From Chrysemys picta bellii (lineage: Eukaryota; Chordata; Testudines; Emydidae): a stretch of 64,000 nt of DNA. Shown in pieces: positions 33,129 to 43,939 of this stretch (position 1 is the stretch's first letter; the number at the start of each line of letters is the position of its first letter). The stretch covers positions 119,057,434-119,121,433 of the forward strand of contig NC_088795.1 in the NCBI RefSeq assembly GCF_011386835.1, read 5' to 3'. Below the pieces are notes generated by a model. The model had not been told where the DNA came from, did not search any database, and worked only from the letters and a program-made list of their open reading frames with translations. A program made the translations under genes and the position numbers.

Positions 33129-33877
33129 AGGGTTACCATATTTAAAAAAATAAAAAAGAGGACACTCCACGGGGCCCTGGCCCTGCCCCTTTCCCATCCC
33201 CAGCCCCGCCCCAACTCCGTCCATTCCCCGCCCTTTCCCCAAAGTCCCCGCCCTAACTCCCCCTCCTCCCTCCCAGCCACGTGAAAAGGGCTGCCCAAGC
33301 GCTACCGGCTTCACGGTTTGCTGGGCAGCCCCCAAACCTGCACCCCCGGCCGGCGCTTCCCCAGCGCAGCTGGAGCCCATGAGGGGAAGTGCCCAGCCAG
33401 GGGCGCAGGGTCTGGAGGCTGCCCGGCAAACCGTGAAGCCGGTAGCGCTCGGGCTTCGGGCAGCCCCCATGCCTCCGGACCCTGCGCCTCCTGCCGGGCA
33501 CTTCCCCTCCCGGGCTCTGGCTGCTGTGCTCCCCCCCGACTCTTCGGCTCTGTTTAAGAGCCAAGCTGCCCGAGCGCTCCGGCTTCGGGCAGCCCCCTTG
33601 CCTCTGGACCCGGAGCCCCCGGAGCCCGGGAAGGGAAGTGCCCGGCCAGCGGCTCAGGGTCTGGAGGCATGGGAGCTGCCGGTAGCGCTCGGGCAGCTCG
33701 GCTCTTAAACAGAGCTGAAGAGTCAGGGGAGGAGCACAGCAGCCGCAGGAGGGGAAGTGCCCGGCCGGCAGTATTTTTCCCAGACATGTTCGGCTTTTTG
33801 GCAATTCCCCCCGGATGGGGGTTTGATTACCAAAAAGCCGGACATGTCCGGGAAAAAACAGATGTATGGTAACCCTA
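33129..33877. mobile_element. hAT-type element with GC-rich interior, 'agggttaccat' TIRs
   Basis: 'agggttaccat' at 33129 and 'atggtaaccct' ending at 33876 are exact inverses. 'acaaatct' flanks both sides (33121-33128 and 33879-33886). The interior (33180-33780) is GC-rich and contains multiple internal repeats of a 'gggaagtgcccggcc' type, which produce spurious frames (217 codons on -). No transposase. Confidence 0.75.
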
Positions 33878-34109
33878 AACAAATCTATAGTTAGCCCCTT
33901 AATCACCTGTGGAAAGGTACAAAGAAACTGAGCTGATTCTTCACCAGGGACCAGGTGGTGCCCCTAAAGCCTACACACACTCATACTAAGATGTTTGGAT
34001 CCACACCACATCATTGCTATTGTTCAAGTAACTTACAATTTTGCTGCTGCTTTTAGGACCTCAGAATAAATTGCATGTCTCACTATGGACTGCTTCTTTT
34101 CTCTTTTAG

Positions 34110-34259
34110 TCCGGGAAAGATAAGGAAGCTGTTGACAAACTCTTCAAGGGTCTGGATGAAAATGGAGATTCTGAAGTAGACTTCAATGAATTTGTCATCT
34201 TTGTGGCAGCCATGACTTGCTGCTGTCATAAATATTTTGAGCAGAAAGGACCCAAATAA
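34110..34259 (+). CDS. S100P: S100P, coding exon 2 (residues 47-95)
   Basis: Starts '[15 protein letters not shown]' after a consensus acceptor. The canonical 12-residue EF-hand is [12 protein letters not shown], residues 62-73. Ca2+-coordinating side chains are D62, N64, D66, D70 and E73, with E68 at the backbone position. Helix IV and the C-terminal extension follow ('FVAAMT' then CCC then '[10 protein letters not shown]') and TAA at 34257-34259. Mammalian S100P has a single Cys at position 85; here residues 83-85 are all Cys, which is unusual. Hydrophobic C-terminal residues that form the target-binding and dimer surface (F71, F77, Y88, F89) are present. Confidence 0.92.
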   Translation, partial: SGKDKEAVDKLFKGLDENGDSEVDFNEFVIFVAAMTCCCHKYFEQKGPK

Positions 34260-34412
34260 TATAAAACACTCATAAGAAGCTGGTCTTTTGCTGTATTCCA
34301 TATGCTAATGTTATTGCTAGCTTTATTTGATACATATACTGAAATACTGTTTAATCATACTGTTTACTCCCTGTCTTGCATGTTAATAAAATGCTATTTT
34401 TAGCATTCTTGT
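34260..34412 (+). promoter_or_regulatory. S100P: S100P 3' UTR with poly(A) signal
   Basis: AATAAA at 34385-34390, about 125 bp after the stop codon, gives a short 3' UTR with cleavage expected near 34400-34412. A (CT)n tract follows at 34434-34461. Confidence 0.75.
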
Positions 34413-34428
34413 TGTGTATATTTATTGC

Positions 34429-34433
<5 letters not shown>

Positions 34434-34461
<28 letters not shown>
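34434..34461. repeat. (CT)14 microsatellite
   Basis: Uninterrupted CT dinucleotides just downstream of the S100P poly(A) site. Confidence 0.9.
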
Positions 34462-35028
34462 GGAAAAAATGTGGTTTATACCCCTTCGTTTTTAAAATTC
34501 TGTTTTTATTCATAATGGAGAATTTTATCTCAGAGCTCCCCTAAGGATAACAGCTGTTGGAGGTGCAGTGCACTGATTGTGCCACAATCCACTGAGTCTC
34601 AATTGATTGAGGCCTTACCCCTACAACATTTTAGGATAATGGCTCATCTGCACACCCAGGATGTACCACTTTAACCCTATCAGTATTGTTAAGGTCTAGG
34701 AGGTACAACCTCCCTAGTGTGGACGTGGTTATATCAGTATAAAGGTGCTTATACCAGGATAGCTAATTCCCATTTCAGAAGGGGAAAAAAGCTAAAGCAG
34801 TATAAGGCACCTTTATGACAGTATAAATGTATCCATACTATGGATGATATGGTATACGTAGGTCAGTAAAAATTTTAAAAAAATCACCCCCCTAAATGGC
34901 AAAATTGCATTGGTACAAAACCTGTGGGTAGACCAGACCCAAATTACAGTGACTGTTGCCTCCCCAACAATTGACTGAAGCACTTATGTGCATGGATTCA
35001 AAGTGCTATTCAGTCAATTGGGTGGGAA
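34462..35028. other. no gene; possible MITE at about 34605-34945
   Basis: The middle segment has the 'tggttatatcagtataaagg' style of small Tc1/mariner-type elements and weakly inverted ends. I could not fix its termini, so it is not claimed as an element. Confidence 0.3.
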
Positions 35029-35202
35029 CAGGAGCACCGCCAGCTTTTCTGCCACCCTAGGTGGCGGAAGGTCCCGCCCCGAAATGCCACCCCCCACAGA
35101 GGCGGCGGAAGGTCCCGCCGCCGAAATACTGCCGCAGTCACCGCCCCCCAAATTGTAGTGCCCTAGGCGACCGCCTAGGTCGCCTAATGGGTTGCGCTGG
35201 CC
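35029..35202. mobile_element. short GC-rich DNA element (hAT-like)
   Basis: 'ttgggtgggaa' flanks it on both sides (35018-35028 and 35203-35213). The termini 'gcaccgccagc' and 'ggttgcgctggcc' are roughly inverted. The body repeats 'ggcggaaggtcccgcc' twice (35062 and 35105) followed by 'cgaaat'. Confidence 0.6.
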
Positions 35203-35282
35203 TTGGGTGGGAAAGAACGGGTGTAACTTCTCTCGTTTGAACAAGGCCTAAGTATAAGGTGAACAATAATACTTTGAACGTC

Positions 35283-35585
35283 CTTCCATCTGAGGATCCA
35301 AAGCACTTTACAAAATGAATTTATCCTCACAGTTCTTTTGTGAGGTATTATCTCCATTTTACACAGGAGGAAACTAAGGTGCAGCAGAATTAGGGCCATA
35401 TTTTCTGAACTACATGTACAATATGAGGGCACTGTGTATGTAGAATCAATGTGACTGCACAGTGCAACTAAAACGTACCCAAGCAGTGTTGTAAAACTCT
35501 GGTTCAAGGTCACACAGGAAGTCAGTGGCAGAGACAGAAGTAGGACCCAAATCATCCAAGTCCAGGCCTGTGCTTTAACTACAAG
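35283..35585 (+). mobile_element. MIR-type SINE
   Basis: The diagnostic 'gtattatctccattttacac' then 'aggaaactaaggtgcag' (35346-35385), followed after an interruption by 'caaggtcacacaggaagtca' and 'cagaagtaggacccaaa', matches the MIR core and tail. A segment at about 35395-35500 does not match and may be a small insertion. Confidence 0.75.
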
Positions 35586-35923
35586 ACTATCGTTTCTCCT
35601 TTCCTGCTGAGTCCTGTTAGGGTGAACTGTCTGGCCTTGTTTGTGTACCTTGACTGAGTAAATCCTACTTCAGCGCTAATTACACCAGCGCTAACCCCAG
35701 CAGTTCTGAAGAAAAGCTGAATGCTTGGTATGTTCATTTGTATAGCAATTCTCAAAGCATCAACTTTGGAAATGAGCAGAAAGGGGTAGGTGCACAAAAT
35801 TATTTTCTGGCTGCATTGTAAGTCTGACATCCTTCCTTTTGCCTGGCCGTCATCTTCCCCCGCAAGCAGCGCTGACTTTGCCTTCAAGACTGACCTTAGG
35901 GCTTGTCTACATGGTGAAGGAAT
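35586..35923. other. no gene recognised
   Basis: The last 30 bp ('gggcttgtctacatggtgaa') resemble a DNA-element terminus that may resume after 36390. Confidence 0.35.
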
Positions 35924-36390
35924 TAGGGTTGTCACCTGGCCAGTTTTTAACCATCCTGGCCTGATTTTGTTCTGCCTGGATGGTTGCCAGTGAAGTGGAG
36001 CCAGGTTATTTTTGCTCTCTCCCTGCTACCCAGCACAAGGAGTGAAAGGGGAAGAACTACTCAGCAGAGACTTCCCATGGGCCTGGCCCTTTAAAAGGAA
36101 GGCCTCCCCCGGAGGACTTCTGTTTTCCACTCCAGGGTCAGCTGGATTCTCTCTTGCCATCTTGAGGAGGAAGGGGTTGGGTGGGTTTGTTGTTATGGGG
36201 CCATCTTCCCTGCTGGCTGCTTGTAGATTTGACAGGACCTGCAGCTGTCTTCTTCCCCTGCTGCACAGGGGCCTGCAGCCCAGTTGGAGGTGAGGAAATT
36301 AGAGACCTCCCACCTGCACCACTGCTGGCGTGAGGTGGGGAAAAGAGGGCAGGGGCATGGTTTTCTGTATGTCTGAGATGGCAACCCTAG
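35924..36390. mobile_element. hAT-type element of the 'tagggttgtca' group
   Basis: 'tagggttgtcacc' at 35924 is inverse to 'gatggcaacccta' ending at 36389. The flanking 8-mers 'gaaggaat' and 'gcagcaat' agree at 6 of 8 positions, as for an aged duplication. It probably sits inside another small transposon, since its neighbours look like the two halves of one. Confidence 0.5.
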
Positions 36391-37737
36391 CAGCAATGCT
36401 CACTATGGGGATGGGTCACAGGTGCGGGTGTGATTTCTAAAGCACACTAACGTGTATTGCACATGAAGTGGTCTGTGTAGACTTTGCTGCTCCATACTAA
36501 TGATCCCTTAGTGTGCATCATATATTAAAACTGTTTTTCTATCACTCCTCATATTCTAATAAAATACTATTGTAATGAACTGGGTGGGGAGCTGAGAGAG
36601 AGCATGCGCAGCTCCACTGCCATCTAATGGAAGGAATCACATCTCAACTGTGTGCTATAGTTCCTATACTGCTAAGAACAAATCTAAATTCTCATTTAGC
36701 TCAAGTAGTGGAGTCCTGTTCTTTCAGAGCAGGAGGAGCTGAGTTTTATTCCCCCGCCACTGTGAAGCTGCAAGTGACCATGATGCAGAACATTGAGATA
36801 ATTGTTAAGTTCCTACATGACTATAAATTTGTTACACCACCATGTATTGTAGAGCTGTACAAACAAACAAATCTCACACATAAAGTAGAATTAACAGTTA
36901 ACTGCTTTACACTAAAGAGTTGATTTCCTCAAAGAAAGCTTTGCTGCATTATGAAAATGTACAAAATTCACACCCATCCACAGATTCCAGAGTGGTCTCC
37001 TTCTTCGACACCTCTGAACTTTTTAGGATGTCTGAGCCATACTTTTCAGATTTTACACTGAAATGTGTCTTCTTGTTGACTTACCCACAGATCCTCATAT
37101 CTTGTTATTACAAGAAAATCCTAGTATCCTTTCCTAATACGGTATACACCCCTTTCATGGGGAGTCTCTGACACATCCATAGACACAGAAAACACTGTTG
37201 TCCTTACTCCAGTATAGGTAAAACAAAATTACAAATATAAAATTATGTATTAATATCAACATTCATTACAGCAGTCTAGGTAGATAATGGCTGTTGAAAT
37301 ATATCTGATTTATCTTGAATTTATTTCAGTGTATTTTATCCTTGTATTAGTCTAGCACTTGGTGGTTATCATGAATTTCTTTTCACCAGTAAGTGGCACT
37401 AAATGCAACTTTTTTATTACCCAAGAAGCTCGAAATTTAATGTGTCATTATTGAACCAACTGGAGCCGCCTGAATTTAGGTGCCCAATGTCAGACATTTA
37501 AGTTAAAATATCTGCCTCAATTAATAAACTACATAAGAGTGCTGCAGTGTGGTTCTAAACTTCATTGACATCCATTTCAACTCACCTTTCACAGGACACA
37601 TTGCTGACACACAAACCACTTGGCTCCTTAGCCAGGAGATTTGTCTTATGAGCCCTGCCTACAACAGCACAAAGATGAACTTTTTCCAAAGTCTTAAAAT
37701 GGAAGAACTTAAAACAGTTTAAATAATAACACCTAGC
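36391..37737. other. no gene recognised
   Basis: AT-rich sequence without a supported exon or repeat end. Confidence 0.4.
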
Positions 37738-37930
37738 TCTTAAAGCACTTATCAGTAGATCTCAAATTGCTTTAGAAAGGAGGATAAGCATCATTAACCC
37801 CATTTTACTACTGGGGAAATTGAGGTACAGAAGGTAAAGTGACTTGTCTAACATTCAGCAGGCTAGTAGCAGAGTTGGGAATAGAAGCCAGGGCTCCTGG
37901 GTCCCAGACCAGTGCTCTATCTACTAGGTC
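37738..37930 (+). mobile_element. MIR-type SINE
   Basis: 'accccattttactactgggg', 'aattgaggtacagaaggtaa' and 'gtgacttgtctaa' then 'cagggctcctgggtcccaga' and 'ccagtgctctatctactagg' give the complete MIR 3' order. Confidence 0.8.
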
Positions 37931-38654
37931 AGACTTGTGATGAGCTACAATATTTTCACAGCCCTGGCAGAGTATCCAAACTATCCCTCTACATGCCACT
38001 TCAGATGTGCTTTGAAATGAATTAAGTATTATCCTGCACACTGTTTATTCTGACATGGGTCCCCATGCTGCAAACACTTATGCATGTATTAAGCTTTATC
38101 ATCATGAGTAATCCGATTGATTTCAATGGGGTTACTCACAGTAGTAAAATCAAACACAAACATAAGTGTTTTCAGCATTGTGGCCTTGCACTGTAATATG
38201 GGAAGAGTCAACAAAGCTGCCCCATGTCACTGGGAAATGTGGATGCTCAACACCAGGGAAAGGGGGAGTAATAGGGCAAAACTGCAACCCAGTGCAAAAT
38301 ATTCAGTTCAATTTAGTATGGAAAATTCAATTAATGGCTCCTCACTCAGTGAGCCCAAAGAGGAAATGATCCAAGAATAAAGAAAAATTAACATACTATT
38401 CTCACATCCTCATATAATGAAATTACCTTCCCAAGGTACTACTTACCCCCAAAATGTTTCCAATGAAGTTACTTTATCCTCCCACCATAAACCTGACCCC
38501 AGAGGAAGTCCCAGAGATTGTGATAGCCAAAGCAGCAGAGGGTTAAGCATAGACTACCAGTCCTGCTAGGACACTACTAGGAAATATGTGAAGTAGCTGC
38601 ACAAATAGGGAGCAGAATGTCACTTTGATCAGGTAGAGGGAAGTTTACTTCACC
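37931..38654. other. no gene recognised
   Basis: No supported feature. Confidence 0.4.
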
Positions 38655-39412
38655 CCATGGGATGGTGTGTACTTACCCCACACTGGCCCTTTAGGAGTTA
38701 ACCACACCTTGTGGGCCGAAGAGGCCAGACCCCCTCGCCCTTGTTGGGCATGCTCCAACAGGAGGCAGACTATAAAAGAGGGTAGCCCAGCTCAGTCTGG
38801 GCTGACTAGAGAGGAGTGTGCATGTGTGTTGCAGGTGCTAGTGCAGAAGCTGCTGGAGCCCCAGGCCACGGAGACCAGCTATGTCAAGACCCTGGAGAGT
38901 ACCCAGCTGTCCACCTCAGGTCCATGAGGGGAAGGAGTTACTGGAAGTCTTGCCCTCTGAGTACTCCCAAGGAGATGGAGGACCTGCAGAGTACAGAGTG
39001 GGGAGACACGATAGGAAGTAGCCCAGGGGAGCCAGACATTGATCTGGCTGTGGTACTGGGAATAGAGTCAGTGTGTTTTGGTGGAATCACTGCTGACCCA
39101 ATGGTGGGACTACTTGCAACTGACAGGGACCTGGTGGAGTAGGAAAGGCCTGGGTGCCCCTACCCATGGCTGTCAACCCCACTATTGGGTGGCAGCCTGC
39201 TCTCTTCTGGCAGCAAGGCCCAAGCTTATTGCTGACTTGCCCCAGCCAGGAGGTTCTGGGGCCATAGATGATGAGGGCTGCCTGCCCTGGCCTATTGACT
39301 CTGATCACTAGGTTGTGTGGCCCAGCACCGGAGGGCTACTCTGTTGACTCATGCAGCCTGGCACCAAAGGGTTGCCCTATTGATGCCTTGTGGTGGGATA
39401 TACTTACCCTGC
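38655..39412 (+). mobile_element. LTR-like unit (tentative)
   Basis: It has a promoter-like 'ctataaaagagg' at 38770-38781 within GC-balanced sequence rich in 'cagccagg/ggccc' motifs, unlike its AT-rich flanks. It is bounded by similar short segments 'tgtgtacttacccca' (38667) and 'gatatacttaccctg' (39396). No coding region. A solo LTR or a promoter-bearing repeat is possible, and no target duplication was confirmed. Confidence 0.35.
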
Positions 39413-41211
39413 AATGCCCTATAAAATGTTTAAATTGGGTTTGGTTCTGGGATTAGGCTGGCTCTTATTTCTTCTGAAGATTTGCCCTTCTTCTCACTTC
39501 TCCTTTTTTGAAGGGGTCCTGTTGTAGGAAAGCACTAAAATAAAGAGCTGACATTCTTTAGCTATAGTTTGGTCAAGAAAAGTAGTTTATGGACTTTATT
39601 TTAGACAATGAGCCAAATGTTTCTGCTTATTTCACTACTTGTCTTCTCTTCAAAAGAGCTGACATCTAGAAGAGAAGTTAATTATCATAATAATTTCATT
39701 TCACTCTATTGCCCATCTGCTGCAGTAGATGTTTTAAACCTCCAGTGGGATATCATCAAGGTTGGTAGATCTCAGATATGACCTACTGAACTTCTTCATA
39801 AGCCTGTGTTGCAAGACCTAGTAATGATAGTTATGGTGGGCTTTTTTTGGTTGTCCTGTTTTCTAAACCAAATCAGTTGTTAGATTTCCAGCAAGACTAA
39901 ACTAACAAACAAGTTTTACCCAATAGAGTAAAATATCTTTGGTAAGGATTTCAGCTTCAGTGCTTCCAAGGGACTATTGTAAGCAATAAGACAAAAAATA
40001 TTTATGGAGAATATTTAGTAAATACTCTCTTAAATATCTTTTTTTCAGGCTGAGTTTCCACTTGCCTTCCTAGGTTTATACCATCTATTTTCCTTTTCCA
40101 CTCAACTTGGCTCCCCCTCCACCAATCTGAAAAACCTTAGGTCACATCTCCATTAGGGCTAGAGCTGTGCTAGCAACCAGTGTCTGAAGTCTGAGAAGCA
40201 CCCAGCCCTTGTTCTCTAGGAGCCTCATTTCTCTGTGGAGGTCATACAGCTCTCTGACAAGCTTCAAAGAGGAGACTAGCTAGCAATATTCTGTAGGCCT
40301 AAATAACTGAATAATCTGTAAATAAGCTTAATGTCTGTCTAGTGTCCCTTTCCATAGCATCCCTACAGGTGTGGGGGTTTTCCATTATTTTAGAACTTTC
40401 TATTTGGGTGCAATTGCCAGTAACATTTTCTCTCATTTTAAGACAGCCTGAAGTGGGGTCTCTGCATTGTTAGTTGAGGCAGCAACTGACTGGTGCACAC
40501 AGAAAGAGCAAAATGTCTCTGGTTCCTAAAGGGAGGCAGAGAAATAACTAGGTATCCCCCAGGGAGAAGCACGAGTTGACTACAACATTCCTCTTCAGAA
40601 GTACCACAGTAAAGGCCACTGTGAGCACCAGGAGAGCCAAGCATGTGATAACCTTCAGGTTGCTTTTGCAATTGCTGCCAGCATGGCTTTAGCCTTGCTG
40701 TGCAAAATGACTTCATTTTGCAGATAATTTAAATCTGGGGTCGTACCTTACACACTTTTTGATAGATACATGACTTTTGGAAACATTTCAGTAACAAAAA
40801 GTAACTTTCCTTCTTGTTCCTTTAATTCTCAGAGAGTCACCTGGATCTTTATTGCAGCGGTTAAGGTCCCACGATTGTTCCTCATTTCAGAGCCCCTATT
40901 GTGACCTAAATGTAGCTACCATCCTGACTAAGCTGGATCAGATGAAAATGTTTTTAGAGTCTATTGATGCCTTAATCAATGAGGGGGTGTCACTATTGCA
41001 CTTCTCAATTATCCCTTGTTATCGGGGTTGACCCTGATCTACCTTAGTTCCCCACAGACTCATTAATATTTCTCTTTTGTCATTGTAAATAATTAATATG
41101 CAAAATGCTGAGTCACAAAGGTGACAGAAACTGTTATATGCTAAATACATTGATTCTACATCATTCTAAGTGCCCTGCACTGTTCTTCTGTGTCACATTT
41201 AGGCCTAGGCA
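39413..41211. other. no gene recognised
   Basis: 1.8 kb of AT-rich sequence with no exon or defined repeat. It may be single-copy. Confidence 0.4.
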
Positions 41212-41219
41212 GTCTTGAG

Positions 41220-41437
41220 CAGGGCCAGCTCCAGGCACCAGCTTACCAAGCAGGTGATTGGGGCGGCCACTTCAGAAAGGGGCGGCACGTCCAGCTGTTC
41301 GGCGGCAATTGGGCAGACGGTCCCTCACTCCTACTCGGAGCGAAGGACCTTCTGCCGAATTGCTGCCGCAGATCGCGATTGCGGCTTTTTTGTTTGTTTG
41401 GCTGCTTGGGGCGGCCAAAACCGTGGAGCCACCCCTG
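41220..41437. mobile_element. hAT-type MITE ('cagggccagctccagg' TIR)
   Basis: 218 bp. The TIR pairs with 'ggagccacccctg'. Exact 8-bp duplication 'gtcttgag' (41212-41219 and 41438-41445). The interior carries 'cttggggcggcc' and a 'gttcggcggcaattgggc' / 'gccgaattgctgccgc' inversion. Confidence 0.85.
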
Positions 41438-41445
41438 GTCTTGAG

Positions 41446-41947
41446 TGAGGAAATAAATTCCTCCCTTCCCTTTGCCCCAAGACAGTGGCCAAGTGCTGCC
41501 TTTGCTTCCCAAACACACTTGGCCTCTACTGGCTGAGAGTAAGAGATCAGGGCTGGAAGTGAAGCCACACCTTCAGCATGGCATCGCTTCCAAATCTGTT
41601 ATGGGAAGTCATCTCTTCTGCTTTAGCAGGAATTAAGTATTATCCCTGCAAGGACCTGCTACTCCCGAGTGGTCTCTTGACAGAGTGAGTCTCATAGTTG
41701 CGCCTCTGTACTTGTATTGCCAGGAAACAGCACAAGCTCTCTAAAGAGGAGGAGAGATCAAAAGCAGACTCTTCAGGGACATTTCATTTCTTCAGGCTGA
41801 AGATGCAGAAGAAAATTACTTCAACGGAGATGAGGCAAATTTAGCACTTACGGGCCAAAATCAGACCTGGAATAAGGGAGTTGCAGCCACTTATACCCCA
41901 CCTGAATTTGGCCTTATGATTTTAGTTTTGTTTCCTTTTCTTTCTCT
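41446..41947. other. no gene recognised
   Basis: No supported feature. Confidence 0.4.
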
Positions 41948-41955
41948 CGCCCAAT

Positions 41956-42081
41956 TAGGGTGATCAGACAGCAAGTGTGAAAAATCGGGACGGGGGTGGG
42001 GAGTAATAGGAGCCCATATATAAAAAAAAAGCTCCAAATATTGGGACTGTCCCTATAAAATCGGGACATCTGGTCACCCTA
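41956..42081. mobile_element. 126-bp hAT-type MITE ('tagggtga..tcaccct' TIR)
   Basis: Begins 'tagggtgatcagacagca' and ends 'ggacatctggtcaccct'. 'cgcccaat' flanks both sides (41948-41955 and 42082-42089). The centre has 'aaaatcgggac' twice in opposite sense. Confidence 0.85.
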
Positions 42082-42089
42082 CGCCCAAT

Positions 42090-43117
42090 CCTTTTCTTTA
42101 TCTTCCTTCACCTATTTTCACCTTCCCTTTCCTTTCTGTTTTAGGCTAAGGAGACCTGCATCTGGGGACCTCGTTTGTTTTGTGAATACAGTTCTCTCCT
42201 GTTCCCAAGAAGGGAAGTGGAAGATCAGCCCCCTATAACTGAAGCAGAAGACTCCTGTTTTGGCCCCTTTTCTGGTAATTGGGATGATGTAGTCAGTTGC
42301 AGTGGAGCACCCTGTCTGTGCAATGAGCATTGTTGTGCGGTGCTGCTCAAGCTCAAAGTCCAGAGACAATGAACACGTTAGCAGCTGAGCGTAAGCATGT
42401 TTGCTTCCCGTTTGTGAGCCAGGCTTGGGCTATGCCCAATTACTTTTTTAGTGGGCCATTTTGCTGGATGGCTCAGTCAAACAAAACAAAGCTCTGTTTA
42501 AGGTTTGATTGCTGCTGTAAATCCAGGAGGTCTGCAATAAAAACACAAGAGATAAACCAGGTTATTTTCTTCTTTGGGGCACTGTCTACAGAAGTATAAT
42601 CCTGCTGGGTGAAGATCTAACCACCAGCAACCTGTTTCTTAATAGCATAATGTTAATAAAACCAAAATGAGAGAGAGCTATTTCTGAGACCTCAGGCTTT
42701 AAAGAGCTAGTTCATGCACCTCACGTTTAAATGTCTGTCTAGTGATCATTTTAGAGTGATGGATGTGGTGGTTGCTTTTTCCTAGATAAGTCTGAGGCTT
42801 CTGTGACTCGCCTTTGCAGCCCACACACAATCCCTTGCCAGTTTCACTTGTGGATTTAATCTCTCCTCCACAACAGGGCTTCCCTAGCCCCATCTGGGGG
42901 GAAGATTCTTTAGTTGGAGTTCTTCATAAATGACTTTCTGCCCCACACCCTCTAACATCACTATACCCATGTCTGAGGCATGTTTCTGCCCAATGGAATG
43001 ATATGTCTCTATCAAAAGTTTCCTGGAGCCCTGTATTGGTCACATCAGTTCTTGTCTCCTATTCCACAAACTATAAATATAGGCAGAATTCCCCTCCTAT
43101 TGTGTATGTATCTATGA
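42090..43117. other. no gene recognised
   Basis: No exon-like frame, TIR or LTR was found. Confidence 0.4.
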
Positions 43118-43457
43118 CCTTGTCTACACTACAGGTTACTTTGGTAAACTTACGTTGCTCAGGGGTGTGAATAATCCACACCCCTGAGTGATGTAAGTTA
43201 TACCGACCTAAGCACCAATGTAGACAGTGGTGCTATGTTAGTGGGAGAGCTTCTCCTGCTGACATAGCTACCACCTCTCATGGAGGCAGGAGTTATTAAG
43301 CTAACGGGAGAGCTCTTTCCCATCCACTTAGAGCATCTCCACCACAAGTGCTACTGTGGCACAGTGAAAGGTTTCAGAGTAGCAGCCGTGTTAGTCTGTA
43401 TCCGCAAAAAGAAGAACAGGAGGACTTGTGGCACCTTAGAGACTAACAAATTTATTA

Positions 43458-43494
43458 GAGCATAAGCTTTCGTGGACTATAGCCCACTTCTTCG
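43458..43494 (-). ncRNA. hammerhead-ribozyme-like motif, inverted arm
   Basis: Identical in sequence to the motif at 45409-45445 but on the - strand. Confidence 0.35.
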
Positions 43495-43694
43495 GATGCA
43501 TATAGAATGGAACATATATTGAGGAGATATATATACACACATACAGAGAGCATAAACAGGTGGGAGTTGTCTTACCACCTCTGAGAGGCCAATTAATTAA
43601 GAGAAAAAAACTTTTGAAGTGATAATCAAGCTAGCCCAGCACAGACAGACAGTTAGATAACAAGTGTGAGAATACTTACAAGGGGAGATAGATT

Positions 43695-43880
43695 TCAATG
43701 TTTGTAATGGCCCAACCATTCCCAGTCCTTATTTAATCCGGAGTTGATTGTGTCTAGTTTGCATATCAATTCTAGCTCAGCAGTTTCTCGTTGGAGTCTG
43801 TTTTTGAAGTTTTTCTGTTGTAATATAGCCACCCGCAGGTCTGTCACTGAATGACCAGACAGGTTAAAGTGTTCTCCCAC
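43695..43880 (-). pseudogene. duplicated C-terminus of the PLE endonuclease (inverted arm)
   Basis: Encodes the last 60 residues of the PLE protein, from 'GEHFNLSGHSVTDLRVAI' to 'DWEWLGHYKH', without a difference from the copy at 45026-45208. It lacks everything upstream of the GIY-YIG catalytic Glu and cannot be a functional unit alone. Confidence 0.9.
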
Positions 43881-43939
43881 TGGTTTTTGAGTATTTTGAT
43901 TCCTGATGTCAGATTTGTGATAATATCACAGCTAACCTG

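Larger units (their letters stand above)
27121..34109 (+). other. S100P: S100P intron, 6,989 bp
   Basis: Donor GTAAAG at 27121 and acceptor 'cttttctcttttag' ending at 34109. Besides the elements listed separately, it holds A/T-rich 'gaaaatttt/aaaatttcaa' repeat sequence at 28565-29215 and, in inverse orientation, at about 31560-31870. It also holds a possible MITE at about 30199-30370. The rest (29216-30780 and 31870-32985) shows no coding signal. Confidence 0.85.

Noticed and set aside
33253..33906. 217-codon open frame on the - strand
   Set aside because: Covers almost the whole of a hAT-type element including its TIR and target duplication; repetitive GC composition explains the lack of stops.
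34110..34259. Alternative assignment to another S100 paralog
   Set aside because: The N-terminus, the 95-residue length, the SGKDK...DKL segment and the HKYFE C-terminus fit S100P better than other S100 proteins I know; a phylogeny would settle it.
35395..35500. Non-matching stretch inside a MIR as a separate mobile element
   Set aside because: No inverted ends or duplication were found; simple divergence is possible.
35283..35585. tRNA gene
   Set aside because: The tRNA-like features belong to a MIR-type SINE; no cloverleaf with intact arms can be drawn. No tRNA or rRNA gene was recognised elsewhere in the window.
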